From Intestinibacillus sp. Marseille-P6563 (GTDB lineage Bacteria; Bacillota; Clostridia; Oscillospirales; Butyricicoccaceae), in assembly GCF_900604335.1 (NCBI RefSeq), contig NZ_UWOD01000001.1, positions 932,521 to 996,520 on the forward strand: DNA of 64,000 bases, in the 5' to 3' direction. How positions within the stretch are numbered: position 1 is the first letter of the stretch; each line of letters begins with the position of its first letter. Of the stretch, positions 25,201 to 32,623 are shown piece after piece. Position numbers and translations under genes: made by a program. Below the pieces are notes generated by a model that was not told where the DNA came from, made no database searches, and saw only the letters and a program-made list of their open reading frames with translations.

Positions 25201-26646
25201 TCACTTGATCCGTGCGATGTTCTTAGCAAGCTGTTTCTTCATTTCCATGTTGGACTGACGCGCGATCATGATGCGCTGTGCCTGCGGCGAACCAGCGCCG
25301 TGCATGGATTCGGGCAAATAGCCAACCGCTGCCGTACCCATGGTCATGTTCTCGATCAGGCGCAGGACGCGCATACGATCTTCGGTCGGAACCAATGCCA
25401 CACCCTTGAGATACTTTTCAATGTAATCGTGGGTGGCCGGGTTGCGGTAATCGGCTTCGGACGGCTGGGTGACCATCAGGCCGCCGGCCAGGTCCTGTGC
25501 CAGACGGGCAATGTCATACGGGAACCGGGTGACGTTCTGCTTGCAGACATTGGCCAGCAGCAGATCGATCAGATAGTTACCGGACTTGGTCTTAGAGCCC
25601 TGGGACGAACAAGCGATGCCGCAGCAGTACAGCGTTTCGTTCAGGTGCGTCATCTCGATGAGCTTATCCTTGACGTGGGATGCCTTGGCACAGCCCGCCA
25701 TTTCGGTCGCCAGTGCGGTTGCACCGATGAGCACATCGCCCACGCCGACCTTACAGCCGCCGTAAGACTGACGATGGTAGCCAGCAAAGCGCTCAACCAT
25801 CATGCCGGCAAAGGCGGTTTCGCCGTTGAGGAAGATCATTTCGTTCGGAATGAACACATGGTCAAAGACGACTAGAACTTCGTGTCCGCCATACACCTTG
25901 TTGCCTACGTCGATGTCGTTGTAGGTTTCGGTCTTGCGGGTGTCGCACGACTGACGGCCCAGAATGAGCGTGATGCCTTCGGCATCGGTCGAGCACGCAA
26001 ACGAAACGGCGTAATCCTCATCGCCCTCGCGCATGGAGATGGTCGGCATAACCAGTACATAGTGGCTGTTTAAGTAACCGGTCTGGTGGGCCTTGGCGCC
26101 GGTGACGTAAATACCGTCCGCCGTGCGTTCCACCACGTGCAGGTAGAGGTCCGGGTCGACCTGCTTGGATGGGGACAGGCCACGGTCGCCCTTGACGTCG
26201 GTCATCGCGCCGTCCACGCCCCAGTCGTTTTCCTGTACCTCGGTCCAGAACTTCACGAAATTCTCGTGGTAGTGGGTGCCGCAGGCTTCGTCGGTTTCAT
26301 AGGTCGTGGAAAAGACCGCGTTGGCGGCGTCCAGACCGACGCAGCGCTGGAAGCAAGCCGCTGTCTTTTGCCCGAGCAGACGCTGCATCTTGACCTTTTT
26401 GATCAGGTCGTCGGTCGATTGGTGCAGGTGGGTGAAGCGGTTGATCTTCTTGCCGGTCAGGCTGCTCGTTGCCGTCATGAGGTCCTCATACTTCGGGTCC
26501 TCGGCCAGTTCATAGGTCGCGGCAAACGAGTTGAGCGACGGCCGGACGATCGGATCGTCCACGACATTTTCCACCTTTTCCCCAAACCGGTACAGATTCA
26601 GATGCAGCTTGCGCAGGCTGTCGATGTACTGCTGTTTGGTCATCAT
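25201..26646 (-). CDS. abfD: 4-hydroxybutyryl-CoA dehydratase/vinylacetyl-CoA delta-isomerase
   Basis: A 481-residue flavoprotein of the AbfD family. All four ligands of the unusual 4Fe-4S cluster are present at the expected places: Cys98 and Cys102 (CFQRC), His291 and Cys298 (HRQSYGGC), matching Cys99, Cys103, His292 and Cys299 of the Clostridium aminobutyricum enzyme. It removes an unactivated beta-hydrogen by a ketyl-radical mechanism, turning 4-hydroxybutyryl-CoA into crotonyl-CoA. Here it sits with a GRE and transketolase instead of GABA or succinate genes, so the true substrate could be a more oxygenated 4-hydroxyacyl-CoA. Confidence 0.93.
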   Translation of the reverse strand: MMTKQQYIDSLRKLHLNLYRFGEKVENVVDDPIVRPSLNSFAATYELAEDPKYEDLMTATSSLTGKKINRFTHLHQSTDDLIKKVKMQRLLGQKTAACFQRCVGLDAANAVFSTTYETDEACGTHYHENFVKFWTEVQENDWGVDGAMTDVKGDRGLSPSKQVDPDLYLHVVERTADGIYVTGAKAHQTGYLNSHYVLVMPTISMREGDEDYAVSFACSTDAEGITLILGRQSCDTRKTETYNDIDVGNKVYGGHEVLVVFDHVFIPNEMIFLNGETAFAGMMVERFAGYHRQSYGGCKVGVGDVLIGATALATEMAGCAKASHVKDKLIEMTHLNETLYCCGIACSSQGSKTKSGNYLIDLLLANVCKQNVTRFPYDIARLAQDLAGGLMVTQPSEADYRNPATHDYIEKYLKGVALVPTEDRMRVLRLIENMTMGTAAVGYLPESMHGAGSPQAQRIMIARQSNMEMKKQLAKNIARIK

Positions 26647-26667
26647 GTTGATTTCCTACCCCTTTCT

Positions 26668-27693
26668 TTACTTCATTTTCACCAGGACTTTGAAGTAATC
26701 GCCCGGTGTCTGTACAAACTGGAAGGCGTCCTCTACCTGGTCGAACGGATACACCTTGCTGACCAGGGTGCGGAACTCGTCATTAAGCGCCCCGCTCTTA
26801 AGCAGTTCAACGGCGCCGATGAAGTTATACTGCGCGTGGATGCGTACGCCCTGCATGCGCAGTTCCTTGGCAAACATGGCCGACAAATCGACCGGATACG
26901 GTTCCTTGGTCATGCCGATCACCATGACCATACCGCCGATGGTGGTATATTGTACGGCTGCAGCAATGCCCGGACGGCTGCCCGATACTTCAAAGGAAAC
27001 GTCAAAGCCCTTTCCTTCGGTCAGTTCCTGCATACGTGCATCGAAGTCAGGTGCGGTCGGGTTGACCGTTTCAAAGCCGTGCTTCTGGGCAAACTGGCAG
27101 CGGAATTCATTGATTTCCGAAATAACTACCTTGCGGGCTCCTGCGTGGCGGGCGACCATGGCGATCAGCATGCCGATCGGGCCGCCGCCGATGATCAGGG
27201 CGGTTTCTCCGGCCTGCAGGCCGCTGCGGCGCACATCGTGGACCGCGACAGCGACCGGCTCGGTCAGGGCTGCGAGTTCCTGGTCCATATCCTTCGGAAT
27301 CTTATACATTTTGCGGGTGGCGACTTTCACATATTCGGCAAATGCACCGTCGCAGTGCGCGCCCATGAAGTGCAGGTCCCGGCAGACGTTGTCATGACCC
27401 TTGGCACAGGGTTCACAGTTGCCGCACGAGAAGAACGGCTGCGCGACGACCAGGTCGCCCTTTTGGAAGGCGCCTGCGCCGCGGCCCCTGGCCTCGACCA
27501 GTTCGCCGACGAACTCATGGCCGGGCACGACCGGAAATTCCGCGGTCGGATGTTCTCCGTGCAGCACATGCAGGTCGCTGCCGCAAATGCCGCAGTAATG
27601 CACGCGGATGAGTGCTTCCCCGTCGTTCAGGACGGGCATGGGCACTTCCTTTACATGAATGCTGTTTTTTTGATCGATCACAGCTGCTTTCAA
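26668..27693 (-). CDS. Zinc-dependent medium-chain dehydrogenase (polyol/threonine dehydrogenase type)
   Basis: A 341-residue MDR enzyme. Catalytic zinc ligands CGICGSD and GHEF, structural zinc cysteines CGNCEPCAKGHDNVC and the Rossmann motif GGGPIGML are intact. Relatives oxidise sorbitol, L-idonate, threonine or galactitol. In this operon it probably interconverts a polyol or hydroxy-acid and the keto compound used by transketolase. TTG start at 27693 with GGGGAAA upstream; only three bases separate it from the transketolase stop. Confidence 0.88.
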   Translation of the reverse strand: MKAAVIDQKNSIHVKEVPMPVLNDGEALIRVHYCGICGSDLHVLHGEHPTAEFPVVPGHEFVGELVEARGRGAGAFQKGDLVVAQPFFSCGNCEPCAKGHDNVCRDLHFMGAHCDGAFAEYVKVATRKMYKIPKDMDQELAALTEPVAVAVHDVRRSGLQAGETALIIGGGPIGMLIAMVARHAGARKVVISEINEFRCQFAQKHGFETVNPTAPDFDARMQELTEGKGFDVSFEVSGSRPGIAAAVQYTTIGGMVMVIGMTKEPYPVDLSAMFAKELRMQGVRIHAQYNFIGAVELLKSGALNDEFRTLVSKVYPFDQVEDAFQFVQTPGDYFKVLVKMK

Positions 27694-27696
27694 AGC

Positions 27697-28665
27697 TTAT
27701 TTCCCCTTTCTGGCGATCGCCCGCTTGGCTGCCAGGACAATATCCTCAGCGGTCAGGTGGAGCGTCTTTTTGAGATATTCCACATCGCCCACTTCGCCGA
27801 AGCGATCGTGTACGCCGACGCGTTCCAGGGCGCAAGGCGTGGTTTCGGCCAGCACTTCGGCCACAGCCGAACCCAGACCGCCGATGACGTTGTGGTTCTC
27901 CGCGGTGACGATCGCACCGGTCGACTGCGCCGCTTCGGCGATCGCCTCCCGGTCAATGGGTTTGATGGTAAACAGGTTGGTTACGCCGGCGCTGATGTGC
28001 TCGGCGGCCAGCATATCGCTGGCGCGCAGCGCATCGGCAACCGAAATGCCGGTGGCAAAAATGGTGACATCGTTGCCGTCACGCAGCTTGGCGGCCTTCC
28101 CGATGGTGAAGGTCGAGCCGTCGGCGAAGATCTTCTGTACCTTCTTGCGCGACAGGCGGATATAGAACACACCGTGCAGGTCCTTGGTCTGGCGCAGCAG
28201 GTCGGCCAGCATGACCGAATCGGTCGGCTCCAAAATGGTGACTTCCGGGATGCAGCGCATCAGGCCCATATCTTCAAACGGCATGTGGGTGCCGCCGTTA
28301 AGGGCAGCGGTCACGCCCGGGTCGGAACCGATGATGCGAACATTGAGTTTGGCATATGCCGCGGACAGGAAGACCTGGTCCATGACCCGGCGGGTGGCAA
28401 AGCAGCCAAATGTATGGGTAAACGGAATCAGCCCGGTGGCCGACATGCCGGCTGCCATGCCGATCATGTTCGCTTCCTGGATGCCGCAGTTCACTGTGCG
28501 CTCCGGGTGGGCCTTCCAATATTTCGTCATTCCGATGCTGTTGATGATATCGGCGTCCAGGTAGACCACGCGGTCATCCTGCTGGGAGAGTTCTTCCATG
28601 ACCTCGGCAAATACGGCGCGCATCTCCTGCGCTTCCTCGTGCCGTTCCTTTTCCAACATGACCAT
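27697..28665 (-). CDS. Transketolase, C-terminal (pyrimidine plus C-terminal domain) subunit
   Basis: A 322-residue half-transketolase with the ThDP-pyrimidine domain (GIQEANMIGMAAGMSATG, Glu68 region) and the C-terminal domain. With the N-terminal half it forms a complete enzyme that transfers two-carbon units from ketoses. Split transketolases are common in catabolic operons for unusual sugars, including the sulfoquinovose transketolase pathway. The paired gene lies 3 bases upstream. No sugar kinase or aldolase is nearby, so an unphosphorylated ketose donor is possible. Confidence 0.9.
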   Translation of the reverse strand: MVMLEKERHEEAQEMRAVFAEVMEELSQQDDRVVYLDADIINSIGMTKYWKAHPERTVNCGIQEANMIGMAAGMSATGLIPFTHTFGCFATRRVMDQVFLSAAYAKLNVRIIGSDPGVTAALNGGTHMPFEDMGLMRCIPEVTILEPTDSVMLADLLRQTKDLHGVFYIRLSRKKVQKIFADGSTFTIGKAAKLRDGNDVTIFATGISVADALRASDMLAAEHISAGVTNLFTIKPIDREAIAEAAQSTGAIVTAENHNVIGGLGSAVAEVLAETTPCALERVGVHDRFGEVGDVEYLKKTLHLTAEDIVLAAKRAIARKGK

Positions 28666-28668
28666 GGT

Positions 28669-29514
28669 TTACGCCTCCCCTCCGGCCATCGCATCGATCT
28701 GCTGCTGGAGGGCGTCGACGGCCTGCTGATATTGTTCTTCGGTGAATTTAATGTAGTGGTTGTACAGAACCCCTTCGGCAAAGGTGCAGCCCTTGCCCTT
28801 TTCGGTCTGCAAGACGATCATATGCGGCTTGCCCGGTGTGGCCTTGGCCTGTTCGATGGCGGCCCGGATGGCAGCCGGGTCATGACCGTTCACCTGCTGC
28901 GCGTCCCAGCCGAACATCTCAAACTTGCCGCGCAGGTCGCCCAGATCGCAAACATCTTCGGTATAGCCATCCAGCTGCTTGCGGTTAAAATCGACAAAAG
29001 CGATCAGATGGTCGAGCTTTTGCTGGTGGGCACACAGGGCGCCTTCCCAAACCTGGCCTTCGTCGCATTCGCCGTCGCCGAGGATTAAATAGGTATAGTT
29101 GCTCTTACCGCGGTAGCGGTTGCCCCAGGCAACACCCAGCGCGGTGGACATGCCCTGGCCGAGCGAGCCGGTGCTCATATCGATGCCGGGCGTCTTATTG
29201 CGGTCGCAGTGGCTCGGCAGGCGGGTACCCGGCTGGTTGATGGTTTCGATTTCCTCCATCGGGAAGAAACCACGCAGCGCCAGGGTGGCATAGACGGCCG
29301 GGCCGCAATGGCCTTTGGAAACGACCAGCCAGTCGCGGTCTTCCCAACCCGGGTTGTGCGGGTCGACCTGCATCACGCCGCTGTACAGAACCGCCATCAG
29401 GTCGGCCATGGACATCGAGCCGCCGATGTGGCCGGCACCCAATTTATGGAGTCCGCGCAGGGTGGTCATCCGAATCTGCGCGGCAAAGGTTCGGATCTGG
29501 TTGTCTTGGTTCAT
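28669..29514 (-). CDS. Transketolase, N-terminal (ThDP-diphosphate-binding) subunit
   Basis: A 281-residue half-transketolase with the ThDP/Mg motif GDGECDEGQVWEGA (about 146-159) and the substrate histidines in LGAGHIGGS and SKGHCG. It pairs with the following subunit. ATG at 29514 with GGAGA upstream, 15 bases after the iron alcohol dehydrogenase stop. Confidence 0.9.
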   Translation of the reverse strand: MNQDNQIRTFAAQIRMTTLRGLHKLGAGHIGGSMSMADLMAVLYSGVMQVDPHNPGWEDRDWLVVSKGHCGPAVYATLALRGFFPMEEIETINQPGTRLPSHCDRNKTPGIDMSTGSLGQGMSTALGVAWGNRYRGKSNYTYLILGDGECDEGQVWEGALCAHQQKLDHLIAFVDFNRKQLDGYTEDVCDLGDLRGKFEMFGWDAQQVNGHDPAAIRAAIEQAKATPGKPHMIVLQTEKGKGCTFAEGVLYNHYIKFTEEQYQQAVDALQQQIDAMAGGEA

Positions 29515-29529
29515 GCTGTTGGTTCTCCT

Positions 29530-30642
29530 TTAATAGCACGCATTGTAAATATCGATCATATCCTCGCGGGTCAGCGGGGTGTAATTGTTTTTCAGCAGTC
29601 GCTGCTGGCCTTCGATCACGCTGTCGGCAAACTGCGGGAATTCTTCGGGCTTCATACCGTATTCCTTGAGCGGCTTGCGCGGCAGGATGGTTTCCATCAG
29701 GCGGTACAGCGTATCGAGCGCTTGGGCGGGTTCGACGTCCAGCACCCGGCCGAACAGGGCTTCCAGATCGTTGAGCCGGCCGACCGGCTGCTTTTTACGG
29801 TAGGTCCGCAGCACTTCGGCAAACATCAGCTGGTTGGCTTCGCCGTGCGGGATGTGGTATGCGCCGCCAAGCGGATAGCTGAGCGCATGAACAGCTGCGC
29901 AGCCTGCGTAGCCAAACGCGATACCAGCAAAGTTGGAAGCGGTCAGGAAATCAGCTGCATGGTCCTTCCAGCTCTCAGCCCCGTTGGCTGCCACCGCCCG
30001 GTAGGCCGAAACGATCATTTCAATGGCCTTTTCCGAGTAGATCTTGCTATGCGCAACCGCCTTGGGTGACAGATACGATTCCACGGCGTGGATGAGCGCA
30101 TCGATCGAACTCGTTGCAAAGAATTTATAGGGCAGCGTGCGTACCATCTCGGGGATGAGCACCGCTTCGTCGGCGTACATGGTGTCGAGCGCCAGACCCT
30201 TTTTGGTGCGCAGGTTCTTCAGCTCACAGATGGTGACATTGGTCACTTCCGAACCAGTGCCGCAGGTGGTCGGGATGACGGTCAACCGCCGTGCCTTTTC
30301 GGGTACCACCCGGCCGGTGAAGATGTCCTCAGCCGACCAGTCGCCCACAAAGGTGAGCACCTTGGCGATGTCGATGACCGTGCCGCCGCCGACGGCGATG
30401 ATGCGGCCGGTGTCTGCCGGGATCTTAGCCCGGATGGCATCGATCATCTGGTCGTTCGGCTCTCCGGCGCCGTATTCTTCCTGGAACAGCACCGGGCAGG
30501 GCAGGCCGCATGCCTGCATGAACGGCTCATAAATGAAGCGGTTGGTGATCAGCAGGTCGGTGGACTGTATTTGTTCGGCCTGTGCGAACTCGGCGAAAGT
30601 ATCATAGCCTTTGATCGAGGCTGGCAAAGAAAACTGGAACAT
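29530..30642 (-). CDS. Iron-containing alcohol dehydrogenase (4-hydroxybutyrate dehydrogenase type)
   Basis: A 370-residue group III ADH. NAD motif GGGTVIDIAKV, and metal-ligand region HAVESYLSP and HALSYPLGGAYHIPHGEAN are present. Relatives include 4-hydroxybutyrate dehydrogenase of clostridial succinate/GABA pathways. First gene of the operon that continues through transketolase, zinc dehydrogenase, abfD and CoA-transferase. It may reduce an aldehyde released by transketolase or oxidise/reduce the 4-hydroxy intermediate. ATG at 30642 after GGGGTT. Confidence 0.87.
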   Translation of the reverse strand: MFQFSLPASIKGYDTFAEFAQAEQIQSTDLLITNRFIYEPFMQACGLPCPVLFQEEYGAGEPNDQMIDAIRAKIPADTGRIIAVGGGTVIDIAKVLTFVGDWSAEDIFTGRVVPEKARRLTVIPTTCGTGSEVTNVTICELKNLRTKKGLALDTMYADEAVLIPEMVRTLPYKFFATSSIDALIHAVESYLSPKAVAHSKIYSEKAIEMIVSAYRAVAANGAESWKDHAADFLTASNFAGIAFGYAGCAAVHALSYPLGGAYHIPHGEANQLMFAEVLRTYRKKQPVGRLNDLEALFGRVLDVEPAQALDTLYRLMETILPRKPLKEYGMKPEEFPQFADSVIEGQQRLLKNNYTPLTREDMIDIYNACY

Positions 30643-30681
30643 ATTTCTAACCCCTTTCGGTCCATTCCTTTGTGTGCTTTT

Positions 30682-30786
30682 AGGATAGCACCAAGCAGTC
30701 GACTTGTCAACAAAATTGTATACAATTATTTTTTATAAATTATAAGTAAATAAATTGTTGACAATATACAAAGCCTATGCTACTAT
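30682..30786. promoter_or_regulatory. Divergent promoters and three operator boxes of the catabolic regulon
   Basis: Leftward promoter: TTGACA (30705-30710), 17 bases, TATCCT (30682-30687) with TGC extension, for the iron-ADH operon. Rightward promoter: TTGACA (30758-30763), 17 bases, TACTAT (30781-30786) with TGC extension, for the first GntR gene. Boxes: TTGTCAACAA (30704-30713), perfect ATTGTATACAAT (30715-30726), ATTGTTGACAAT (30754-30765). Two boxes cover the -35 elements, so repression by the GntR proteins is likely. Confidence 0.75.
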
Positions 30787-30878
30787 ATGCTCAAGATGTA
30801 TTCGATTCCAATGCATCGTCCAATAAAATGGCCCCGCCTCGGCTGGGCTCCCGATTTCCTTCTTTCGCTTCTTTCCCT

Positions 30879-30918
30879 AAAAAAAGCAGCCTGTACCGTT
30901 TATGCAGGCCGCTTTTTT
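30879..30918 (+). terminator. Terminator inside the leader of the first GntR gene
   Basis: AAAAAAGC(A)GCCTG pairs with CAGGC(C)GCTTTTTT, giving a stem and T6. It lies about 90-125 bases after the predicted start of the rightward transcript and 30 bases before the GntR ATG. It could attenuate the gene or end a short RNA of about 125 nt. Confidence 0.6.
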
Positions 30919-30947
30919 GCTATTTTTCGATATGAGAGGTGATTTTC

Positions 30948-31616
30948 ATGTACAAATCGCGCGGCTCCCTCATCCAATCCATCTATGAGGATATTCTGGG
31001 CCGCGTCCTCAGCGGCCAACTGGCCGCCGGAGAGCGCATCTCCGAAAGCCGGCTGGCCGCCGAGCTTTCGGTCAGCCGTACCCCGGTCCACACGGCCCTC
31101 CAGCAGCTGGCCAAAGATGGCCTGATCAATCTATCCCCCAACAGCAGCGCCCATGTGGCCAGCTATTCCCGGCAGGACATTCACGACATCGGCACCCTGC
31201 GTCTATCGCTGGACGACATGGCGGTACGGCTGGCCATGCTGTATGGCAGTCAGTCGGATTTTCTGGCGCTGAAAAAGCTGGCGACCGATTGTGAACGCGG
31301 TATGCTGACCGGCGACGATCATTTGCGCCGCACTGCCGACTGCGATTTTCACTTGCTGCTGGCCAAAATCAGCCGCAACGCCTTACTGCTGCAATTCCAG
31401 ACCGAAATGTACAAGCGTGTCAATTTTATCCTGCTGACCCAGCGCGATGTGGTCGTCAACCGCTCCATCCATGTACGGGAGCATTTTGACCTCATCGACG
31501 CTATCGCCCAGCATGATGCCAAACGCGCCCATGCCATTATCACCCATCATCTGGTCTCTTTTTACGATTTGGAGGACCAATATCCACCCAACTTCTTTTT
31601 GTCTGGCCGGATTTGA
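30948..31616 (+). CDS. GntR-family regulator, FCD (FadR C-terminal) type
   Basis: A 222-residue repressor-type protein: N-terminal winged HTH (about 8-70, SRLAAELSVSRTPVHTALQQLAKDGLI) and an all-helical FCD ligand domain with its metal histidines (DCDFHLLLAKIS, HVREHFDLI). FCD domains usually sense organic acids through a bound metal. It faces the GRE cluster and likely binds the ATTGTATACAAT boxes. ATG at 30948 follows AGAGG. It is a paralogue of the next gene; both end in a related YPxNFF tail. Confidence 0.88.
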   Translation: MYKSRGSLIQSIYEDILGRVLSGQLAAGERISESRLAAELSVSRTPVHTALQQLAKDGLINLSPNSSAHVASYSRQDIHDIGTLRLSLDDMAVRLAMLYGSQSDFLALKKLATDCERGMLTGDDHLRRTADCDFHLLLAKISRNALLLQFQTEMYKRVNFILLTQRDVVVNRSIHVREHFDLIDAIAQHDAKRAHAIITHHLVSFYDLEDQYPPNFFLSGRI

Positions 31617-31677
31617 CACATTCCACCAATTTTCGAACCTGCATTCGTTTTGTCATATTGCAGACTCTTTTTTGCAA

Positions 31678-31738
31678 TTGTATACTTTTATTTCAAATCG
31701 TTTTATGATATAATCTTTGTATTCCAAACGTTTTGAAA
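31678..31738 (+). promoter_or_regulatory. Control region of the second GntR gene
   Basis: A half-conserved box TTGTATAC (31678-31685) precedes a good -10 TATAAT (31709-31714) that lacks a clear -35. Two 13-base inverted arms, TTTCAAATCGTTT (31691-31703) and AAACGTTTTGAAA (31726-31738; 12 of 13 match), bracket the -10. This looks like a second operator type. Confidence 0.5.
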
Positions 31739-31760
31739 TATATCCAAGAGGAGGGTATTT

Positions 31761-32426
31761 ATGTCCAAACGCAATGTTGGTTTGAGTGAACCAGCCTATA
31801 AACACATATTGGAACTCATCATGACCAAGCGACTGATGCCCGGCGACCGTATCCCCGAAACCCGTATCGCAGAAGAATTCAACATCAGCCGCACCCCAGT
31901 CCGCGACGCCATGCGCCAACTCAGCAATGAAGGGTTGATCGAGATCTTCCCCAACCGCTTTGCCCAGGTGAAAGTGTACGGGGACGATGCCATTCAGGAG
32001 ATCGGCACCGTGCGTGTGGCTCTGGATACCATGTCGGTCAAGCTAGCTGGCCTGTATGGCAGCCGCGCGGATTTTTTACATCTGCTGGAGCTGGCCGAAC
32101 AATGCAGCGAGGCTTCCGCCCAGGGCGATGGCGAAAAACGCCGGGTCTATGACAGCAACTACCATCTAGAGCTGGCGCGTATTGCAGGCAATTCCCTGCT
32201 CTACAAGTTCCAGAAGGAATTGCAGCTTCGGGTGCAGTTTATTCAGCTGCATCACCCCAACCCGGTTGAAAATGAAACCCTGCACCTGCGGCAGCACAAA
32301 GAGATTGCCGAAGCGCTGATGGAGCACGATGAAAAACGTGCATTGTCCCTCATTTGCAGCCATCTGACGTCGTTCTACAATCTCAAGCAGACGTATCCGG
32401 AAAATTTCTTTCAAATGATGCTCTAA
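31761..32426 (+). CDS. GntR-family regulator, FCD type (second paralogue)
   Basis: A 221-residue FCD-GntR protein with winged HTH (RIAEEFNISRTPVRDAMRQLSNEGLI) and helical FCD domain (DSNYHLELARIAGNSL, LRQHKEIAEAL). AGGAGG lies 8 bases before ATG 31761. It shares length, domain order and the YPxNFF tail with the first regulator, pointing to a local duplication. Having two FCD regulators suggests two effectors, or an activator-repressor pair, for one regulon; this is inference. Confidence 0.88.
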   Translation: MSKRNVGLSEPAYKHILELIMTKRLMPGDRIPETRIAEEFNISRTPVRDAMRQLSNEGLIEIFPNRFAQVKVYGDDAIQEIGTVRVALDTMSVKLAGLYGSRADFLHLLELAEQCSEASAQGDGEKRRVYDSNYHLELARIAGNSLLYKFQKELQLRVQFIQLHHPNPVENETLHLRQHKEIAEALMEHDEKRALSLICSHLTSFYNLKQTYPENFFQMML

Positions 32427-32431
32427 GCAAA

Positions 32432-32470
32432 CAAGGGCGGCAGCTCGGAATCCTCCGGCTGCCGCCCTTG
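32432..32470 (+). terminator. GC-rich hairpin after the second GntR gene, doubtful terminator
   Basis: CAAGGGCGGCAGC pairs with GCTGCCGCCCTTG across a 13-base loop, a very stable stem 5 bases after the stop codon. No T-run follows, so an intrinsic terminator is uncertain; it may protect the mRNA end. Confidence 0.45.
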
Positions 32471-32521
32471 CTATGACCGTTCCTTGTGATACTGCCCAAA
32501 TTTATAATTCTTCTATCATTT

Positions 32522-32587
32522 ATTGTATACAATTATATTTTATTGAGTTTAATTTTGATTGACAGAATTATATCATTCCCTTATAAT
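32522..32587 (+). promoter_or_regulatory. Operator and consensus promoter of the SDR gene
   Basis: Perfect ATTGTATACAAT at 32522-32533, then TTGACA (32559-32564), 17 bases, TATAAT (32582-32587), both exact consensus. The box lies 25 bases upstream of the -35, a position compatible with activation or looping more than simple occlusion. It ties the SDR gene to the GRE regulon. Confidence 0.8.
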
Positions 32588-32623
32588 AAAGCCAGCACAG
32601 CAAACGATTGAGGAGGCTTTGTC

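Noticed and set aside
26086-29088. A 1000-codon plus-strand frame opposite abfD, the dehydrogenase and transketolase
   Set aside because: Shadow of real minus-strand genes with intact catalytic motifs; no start signal.
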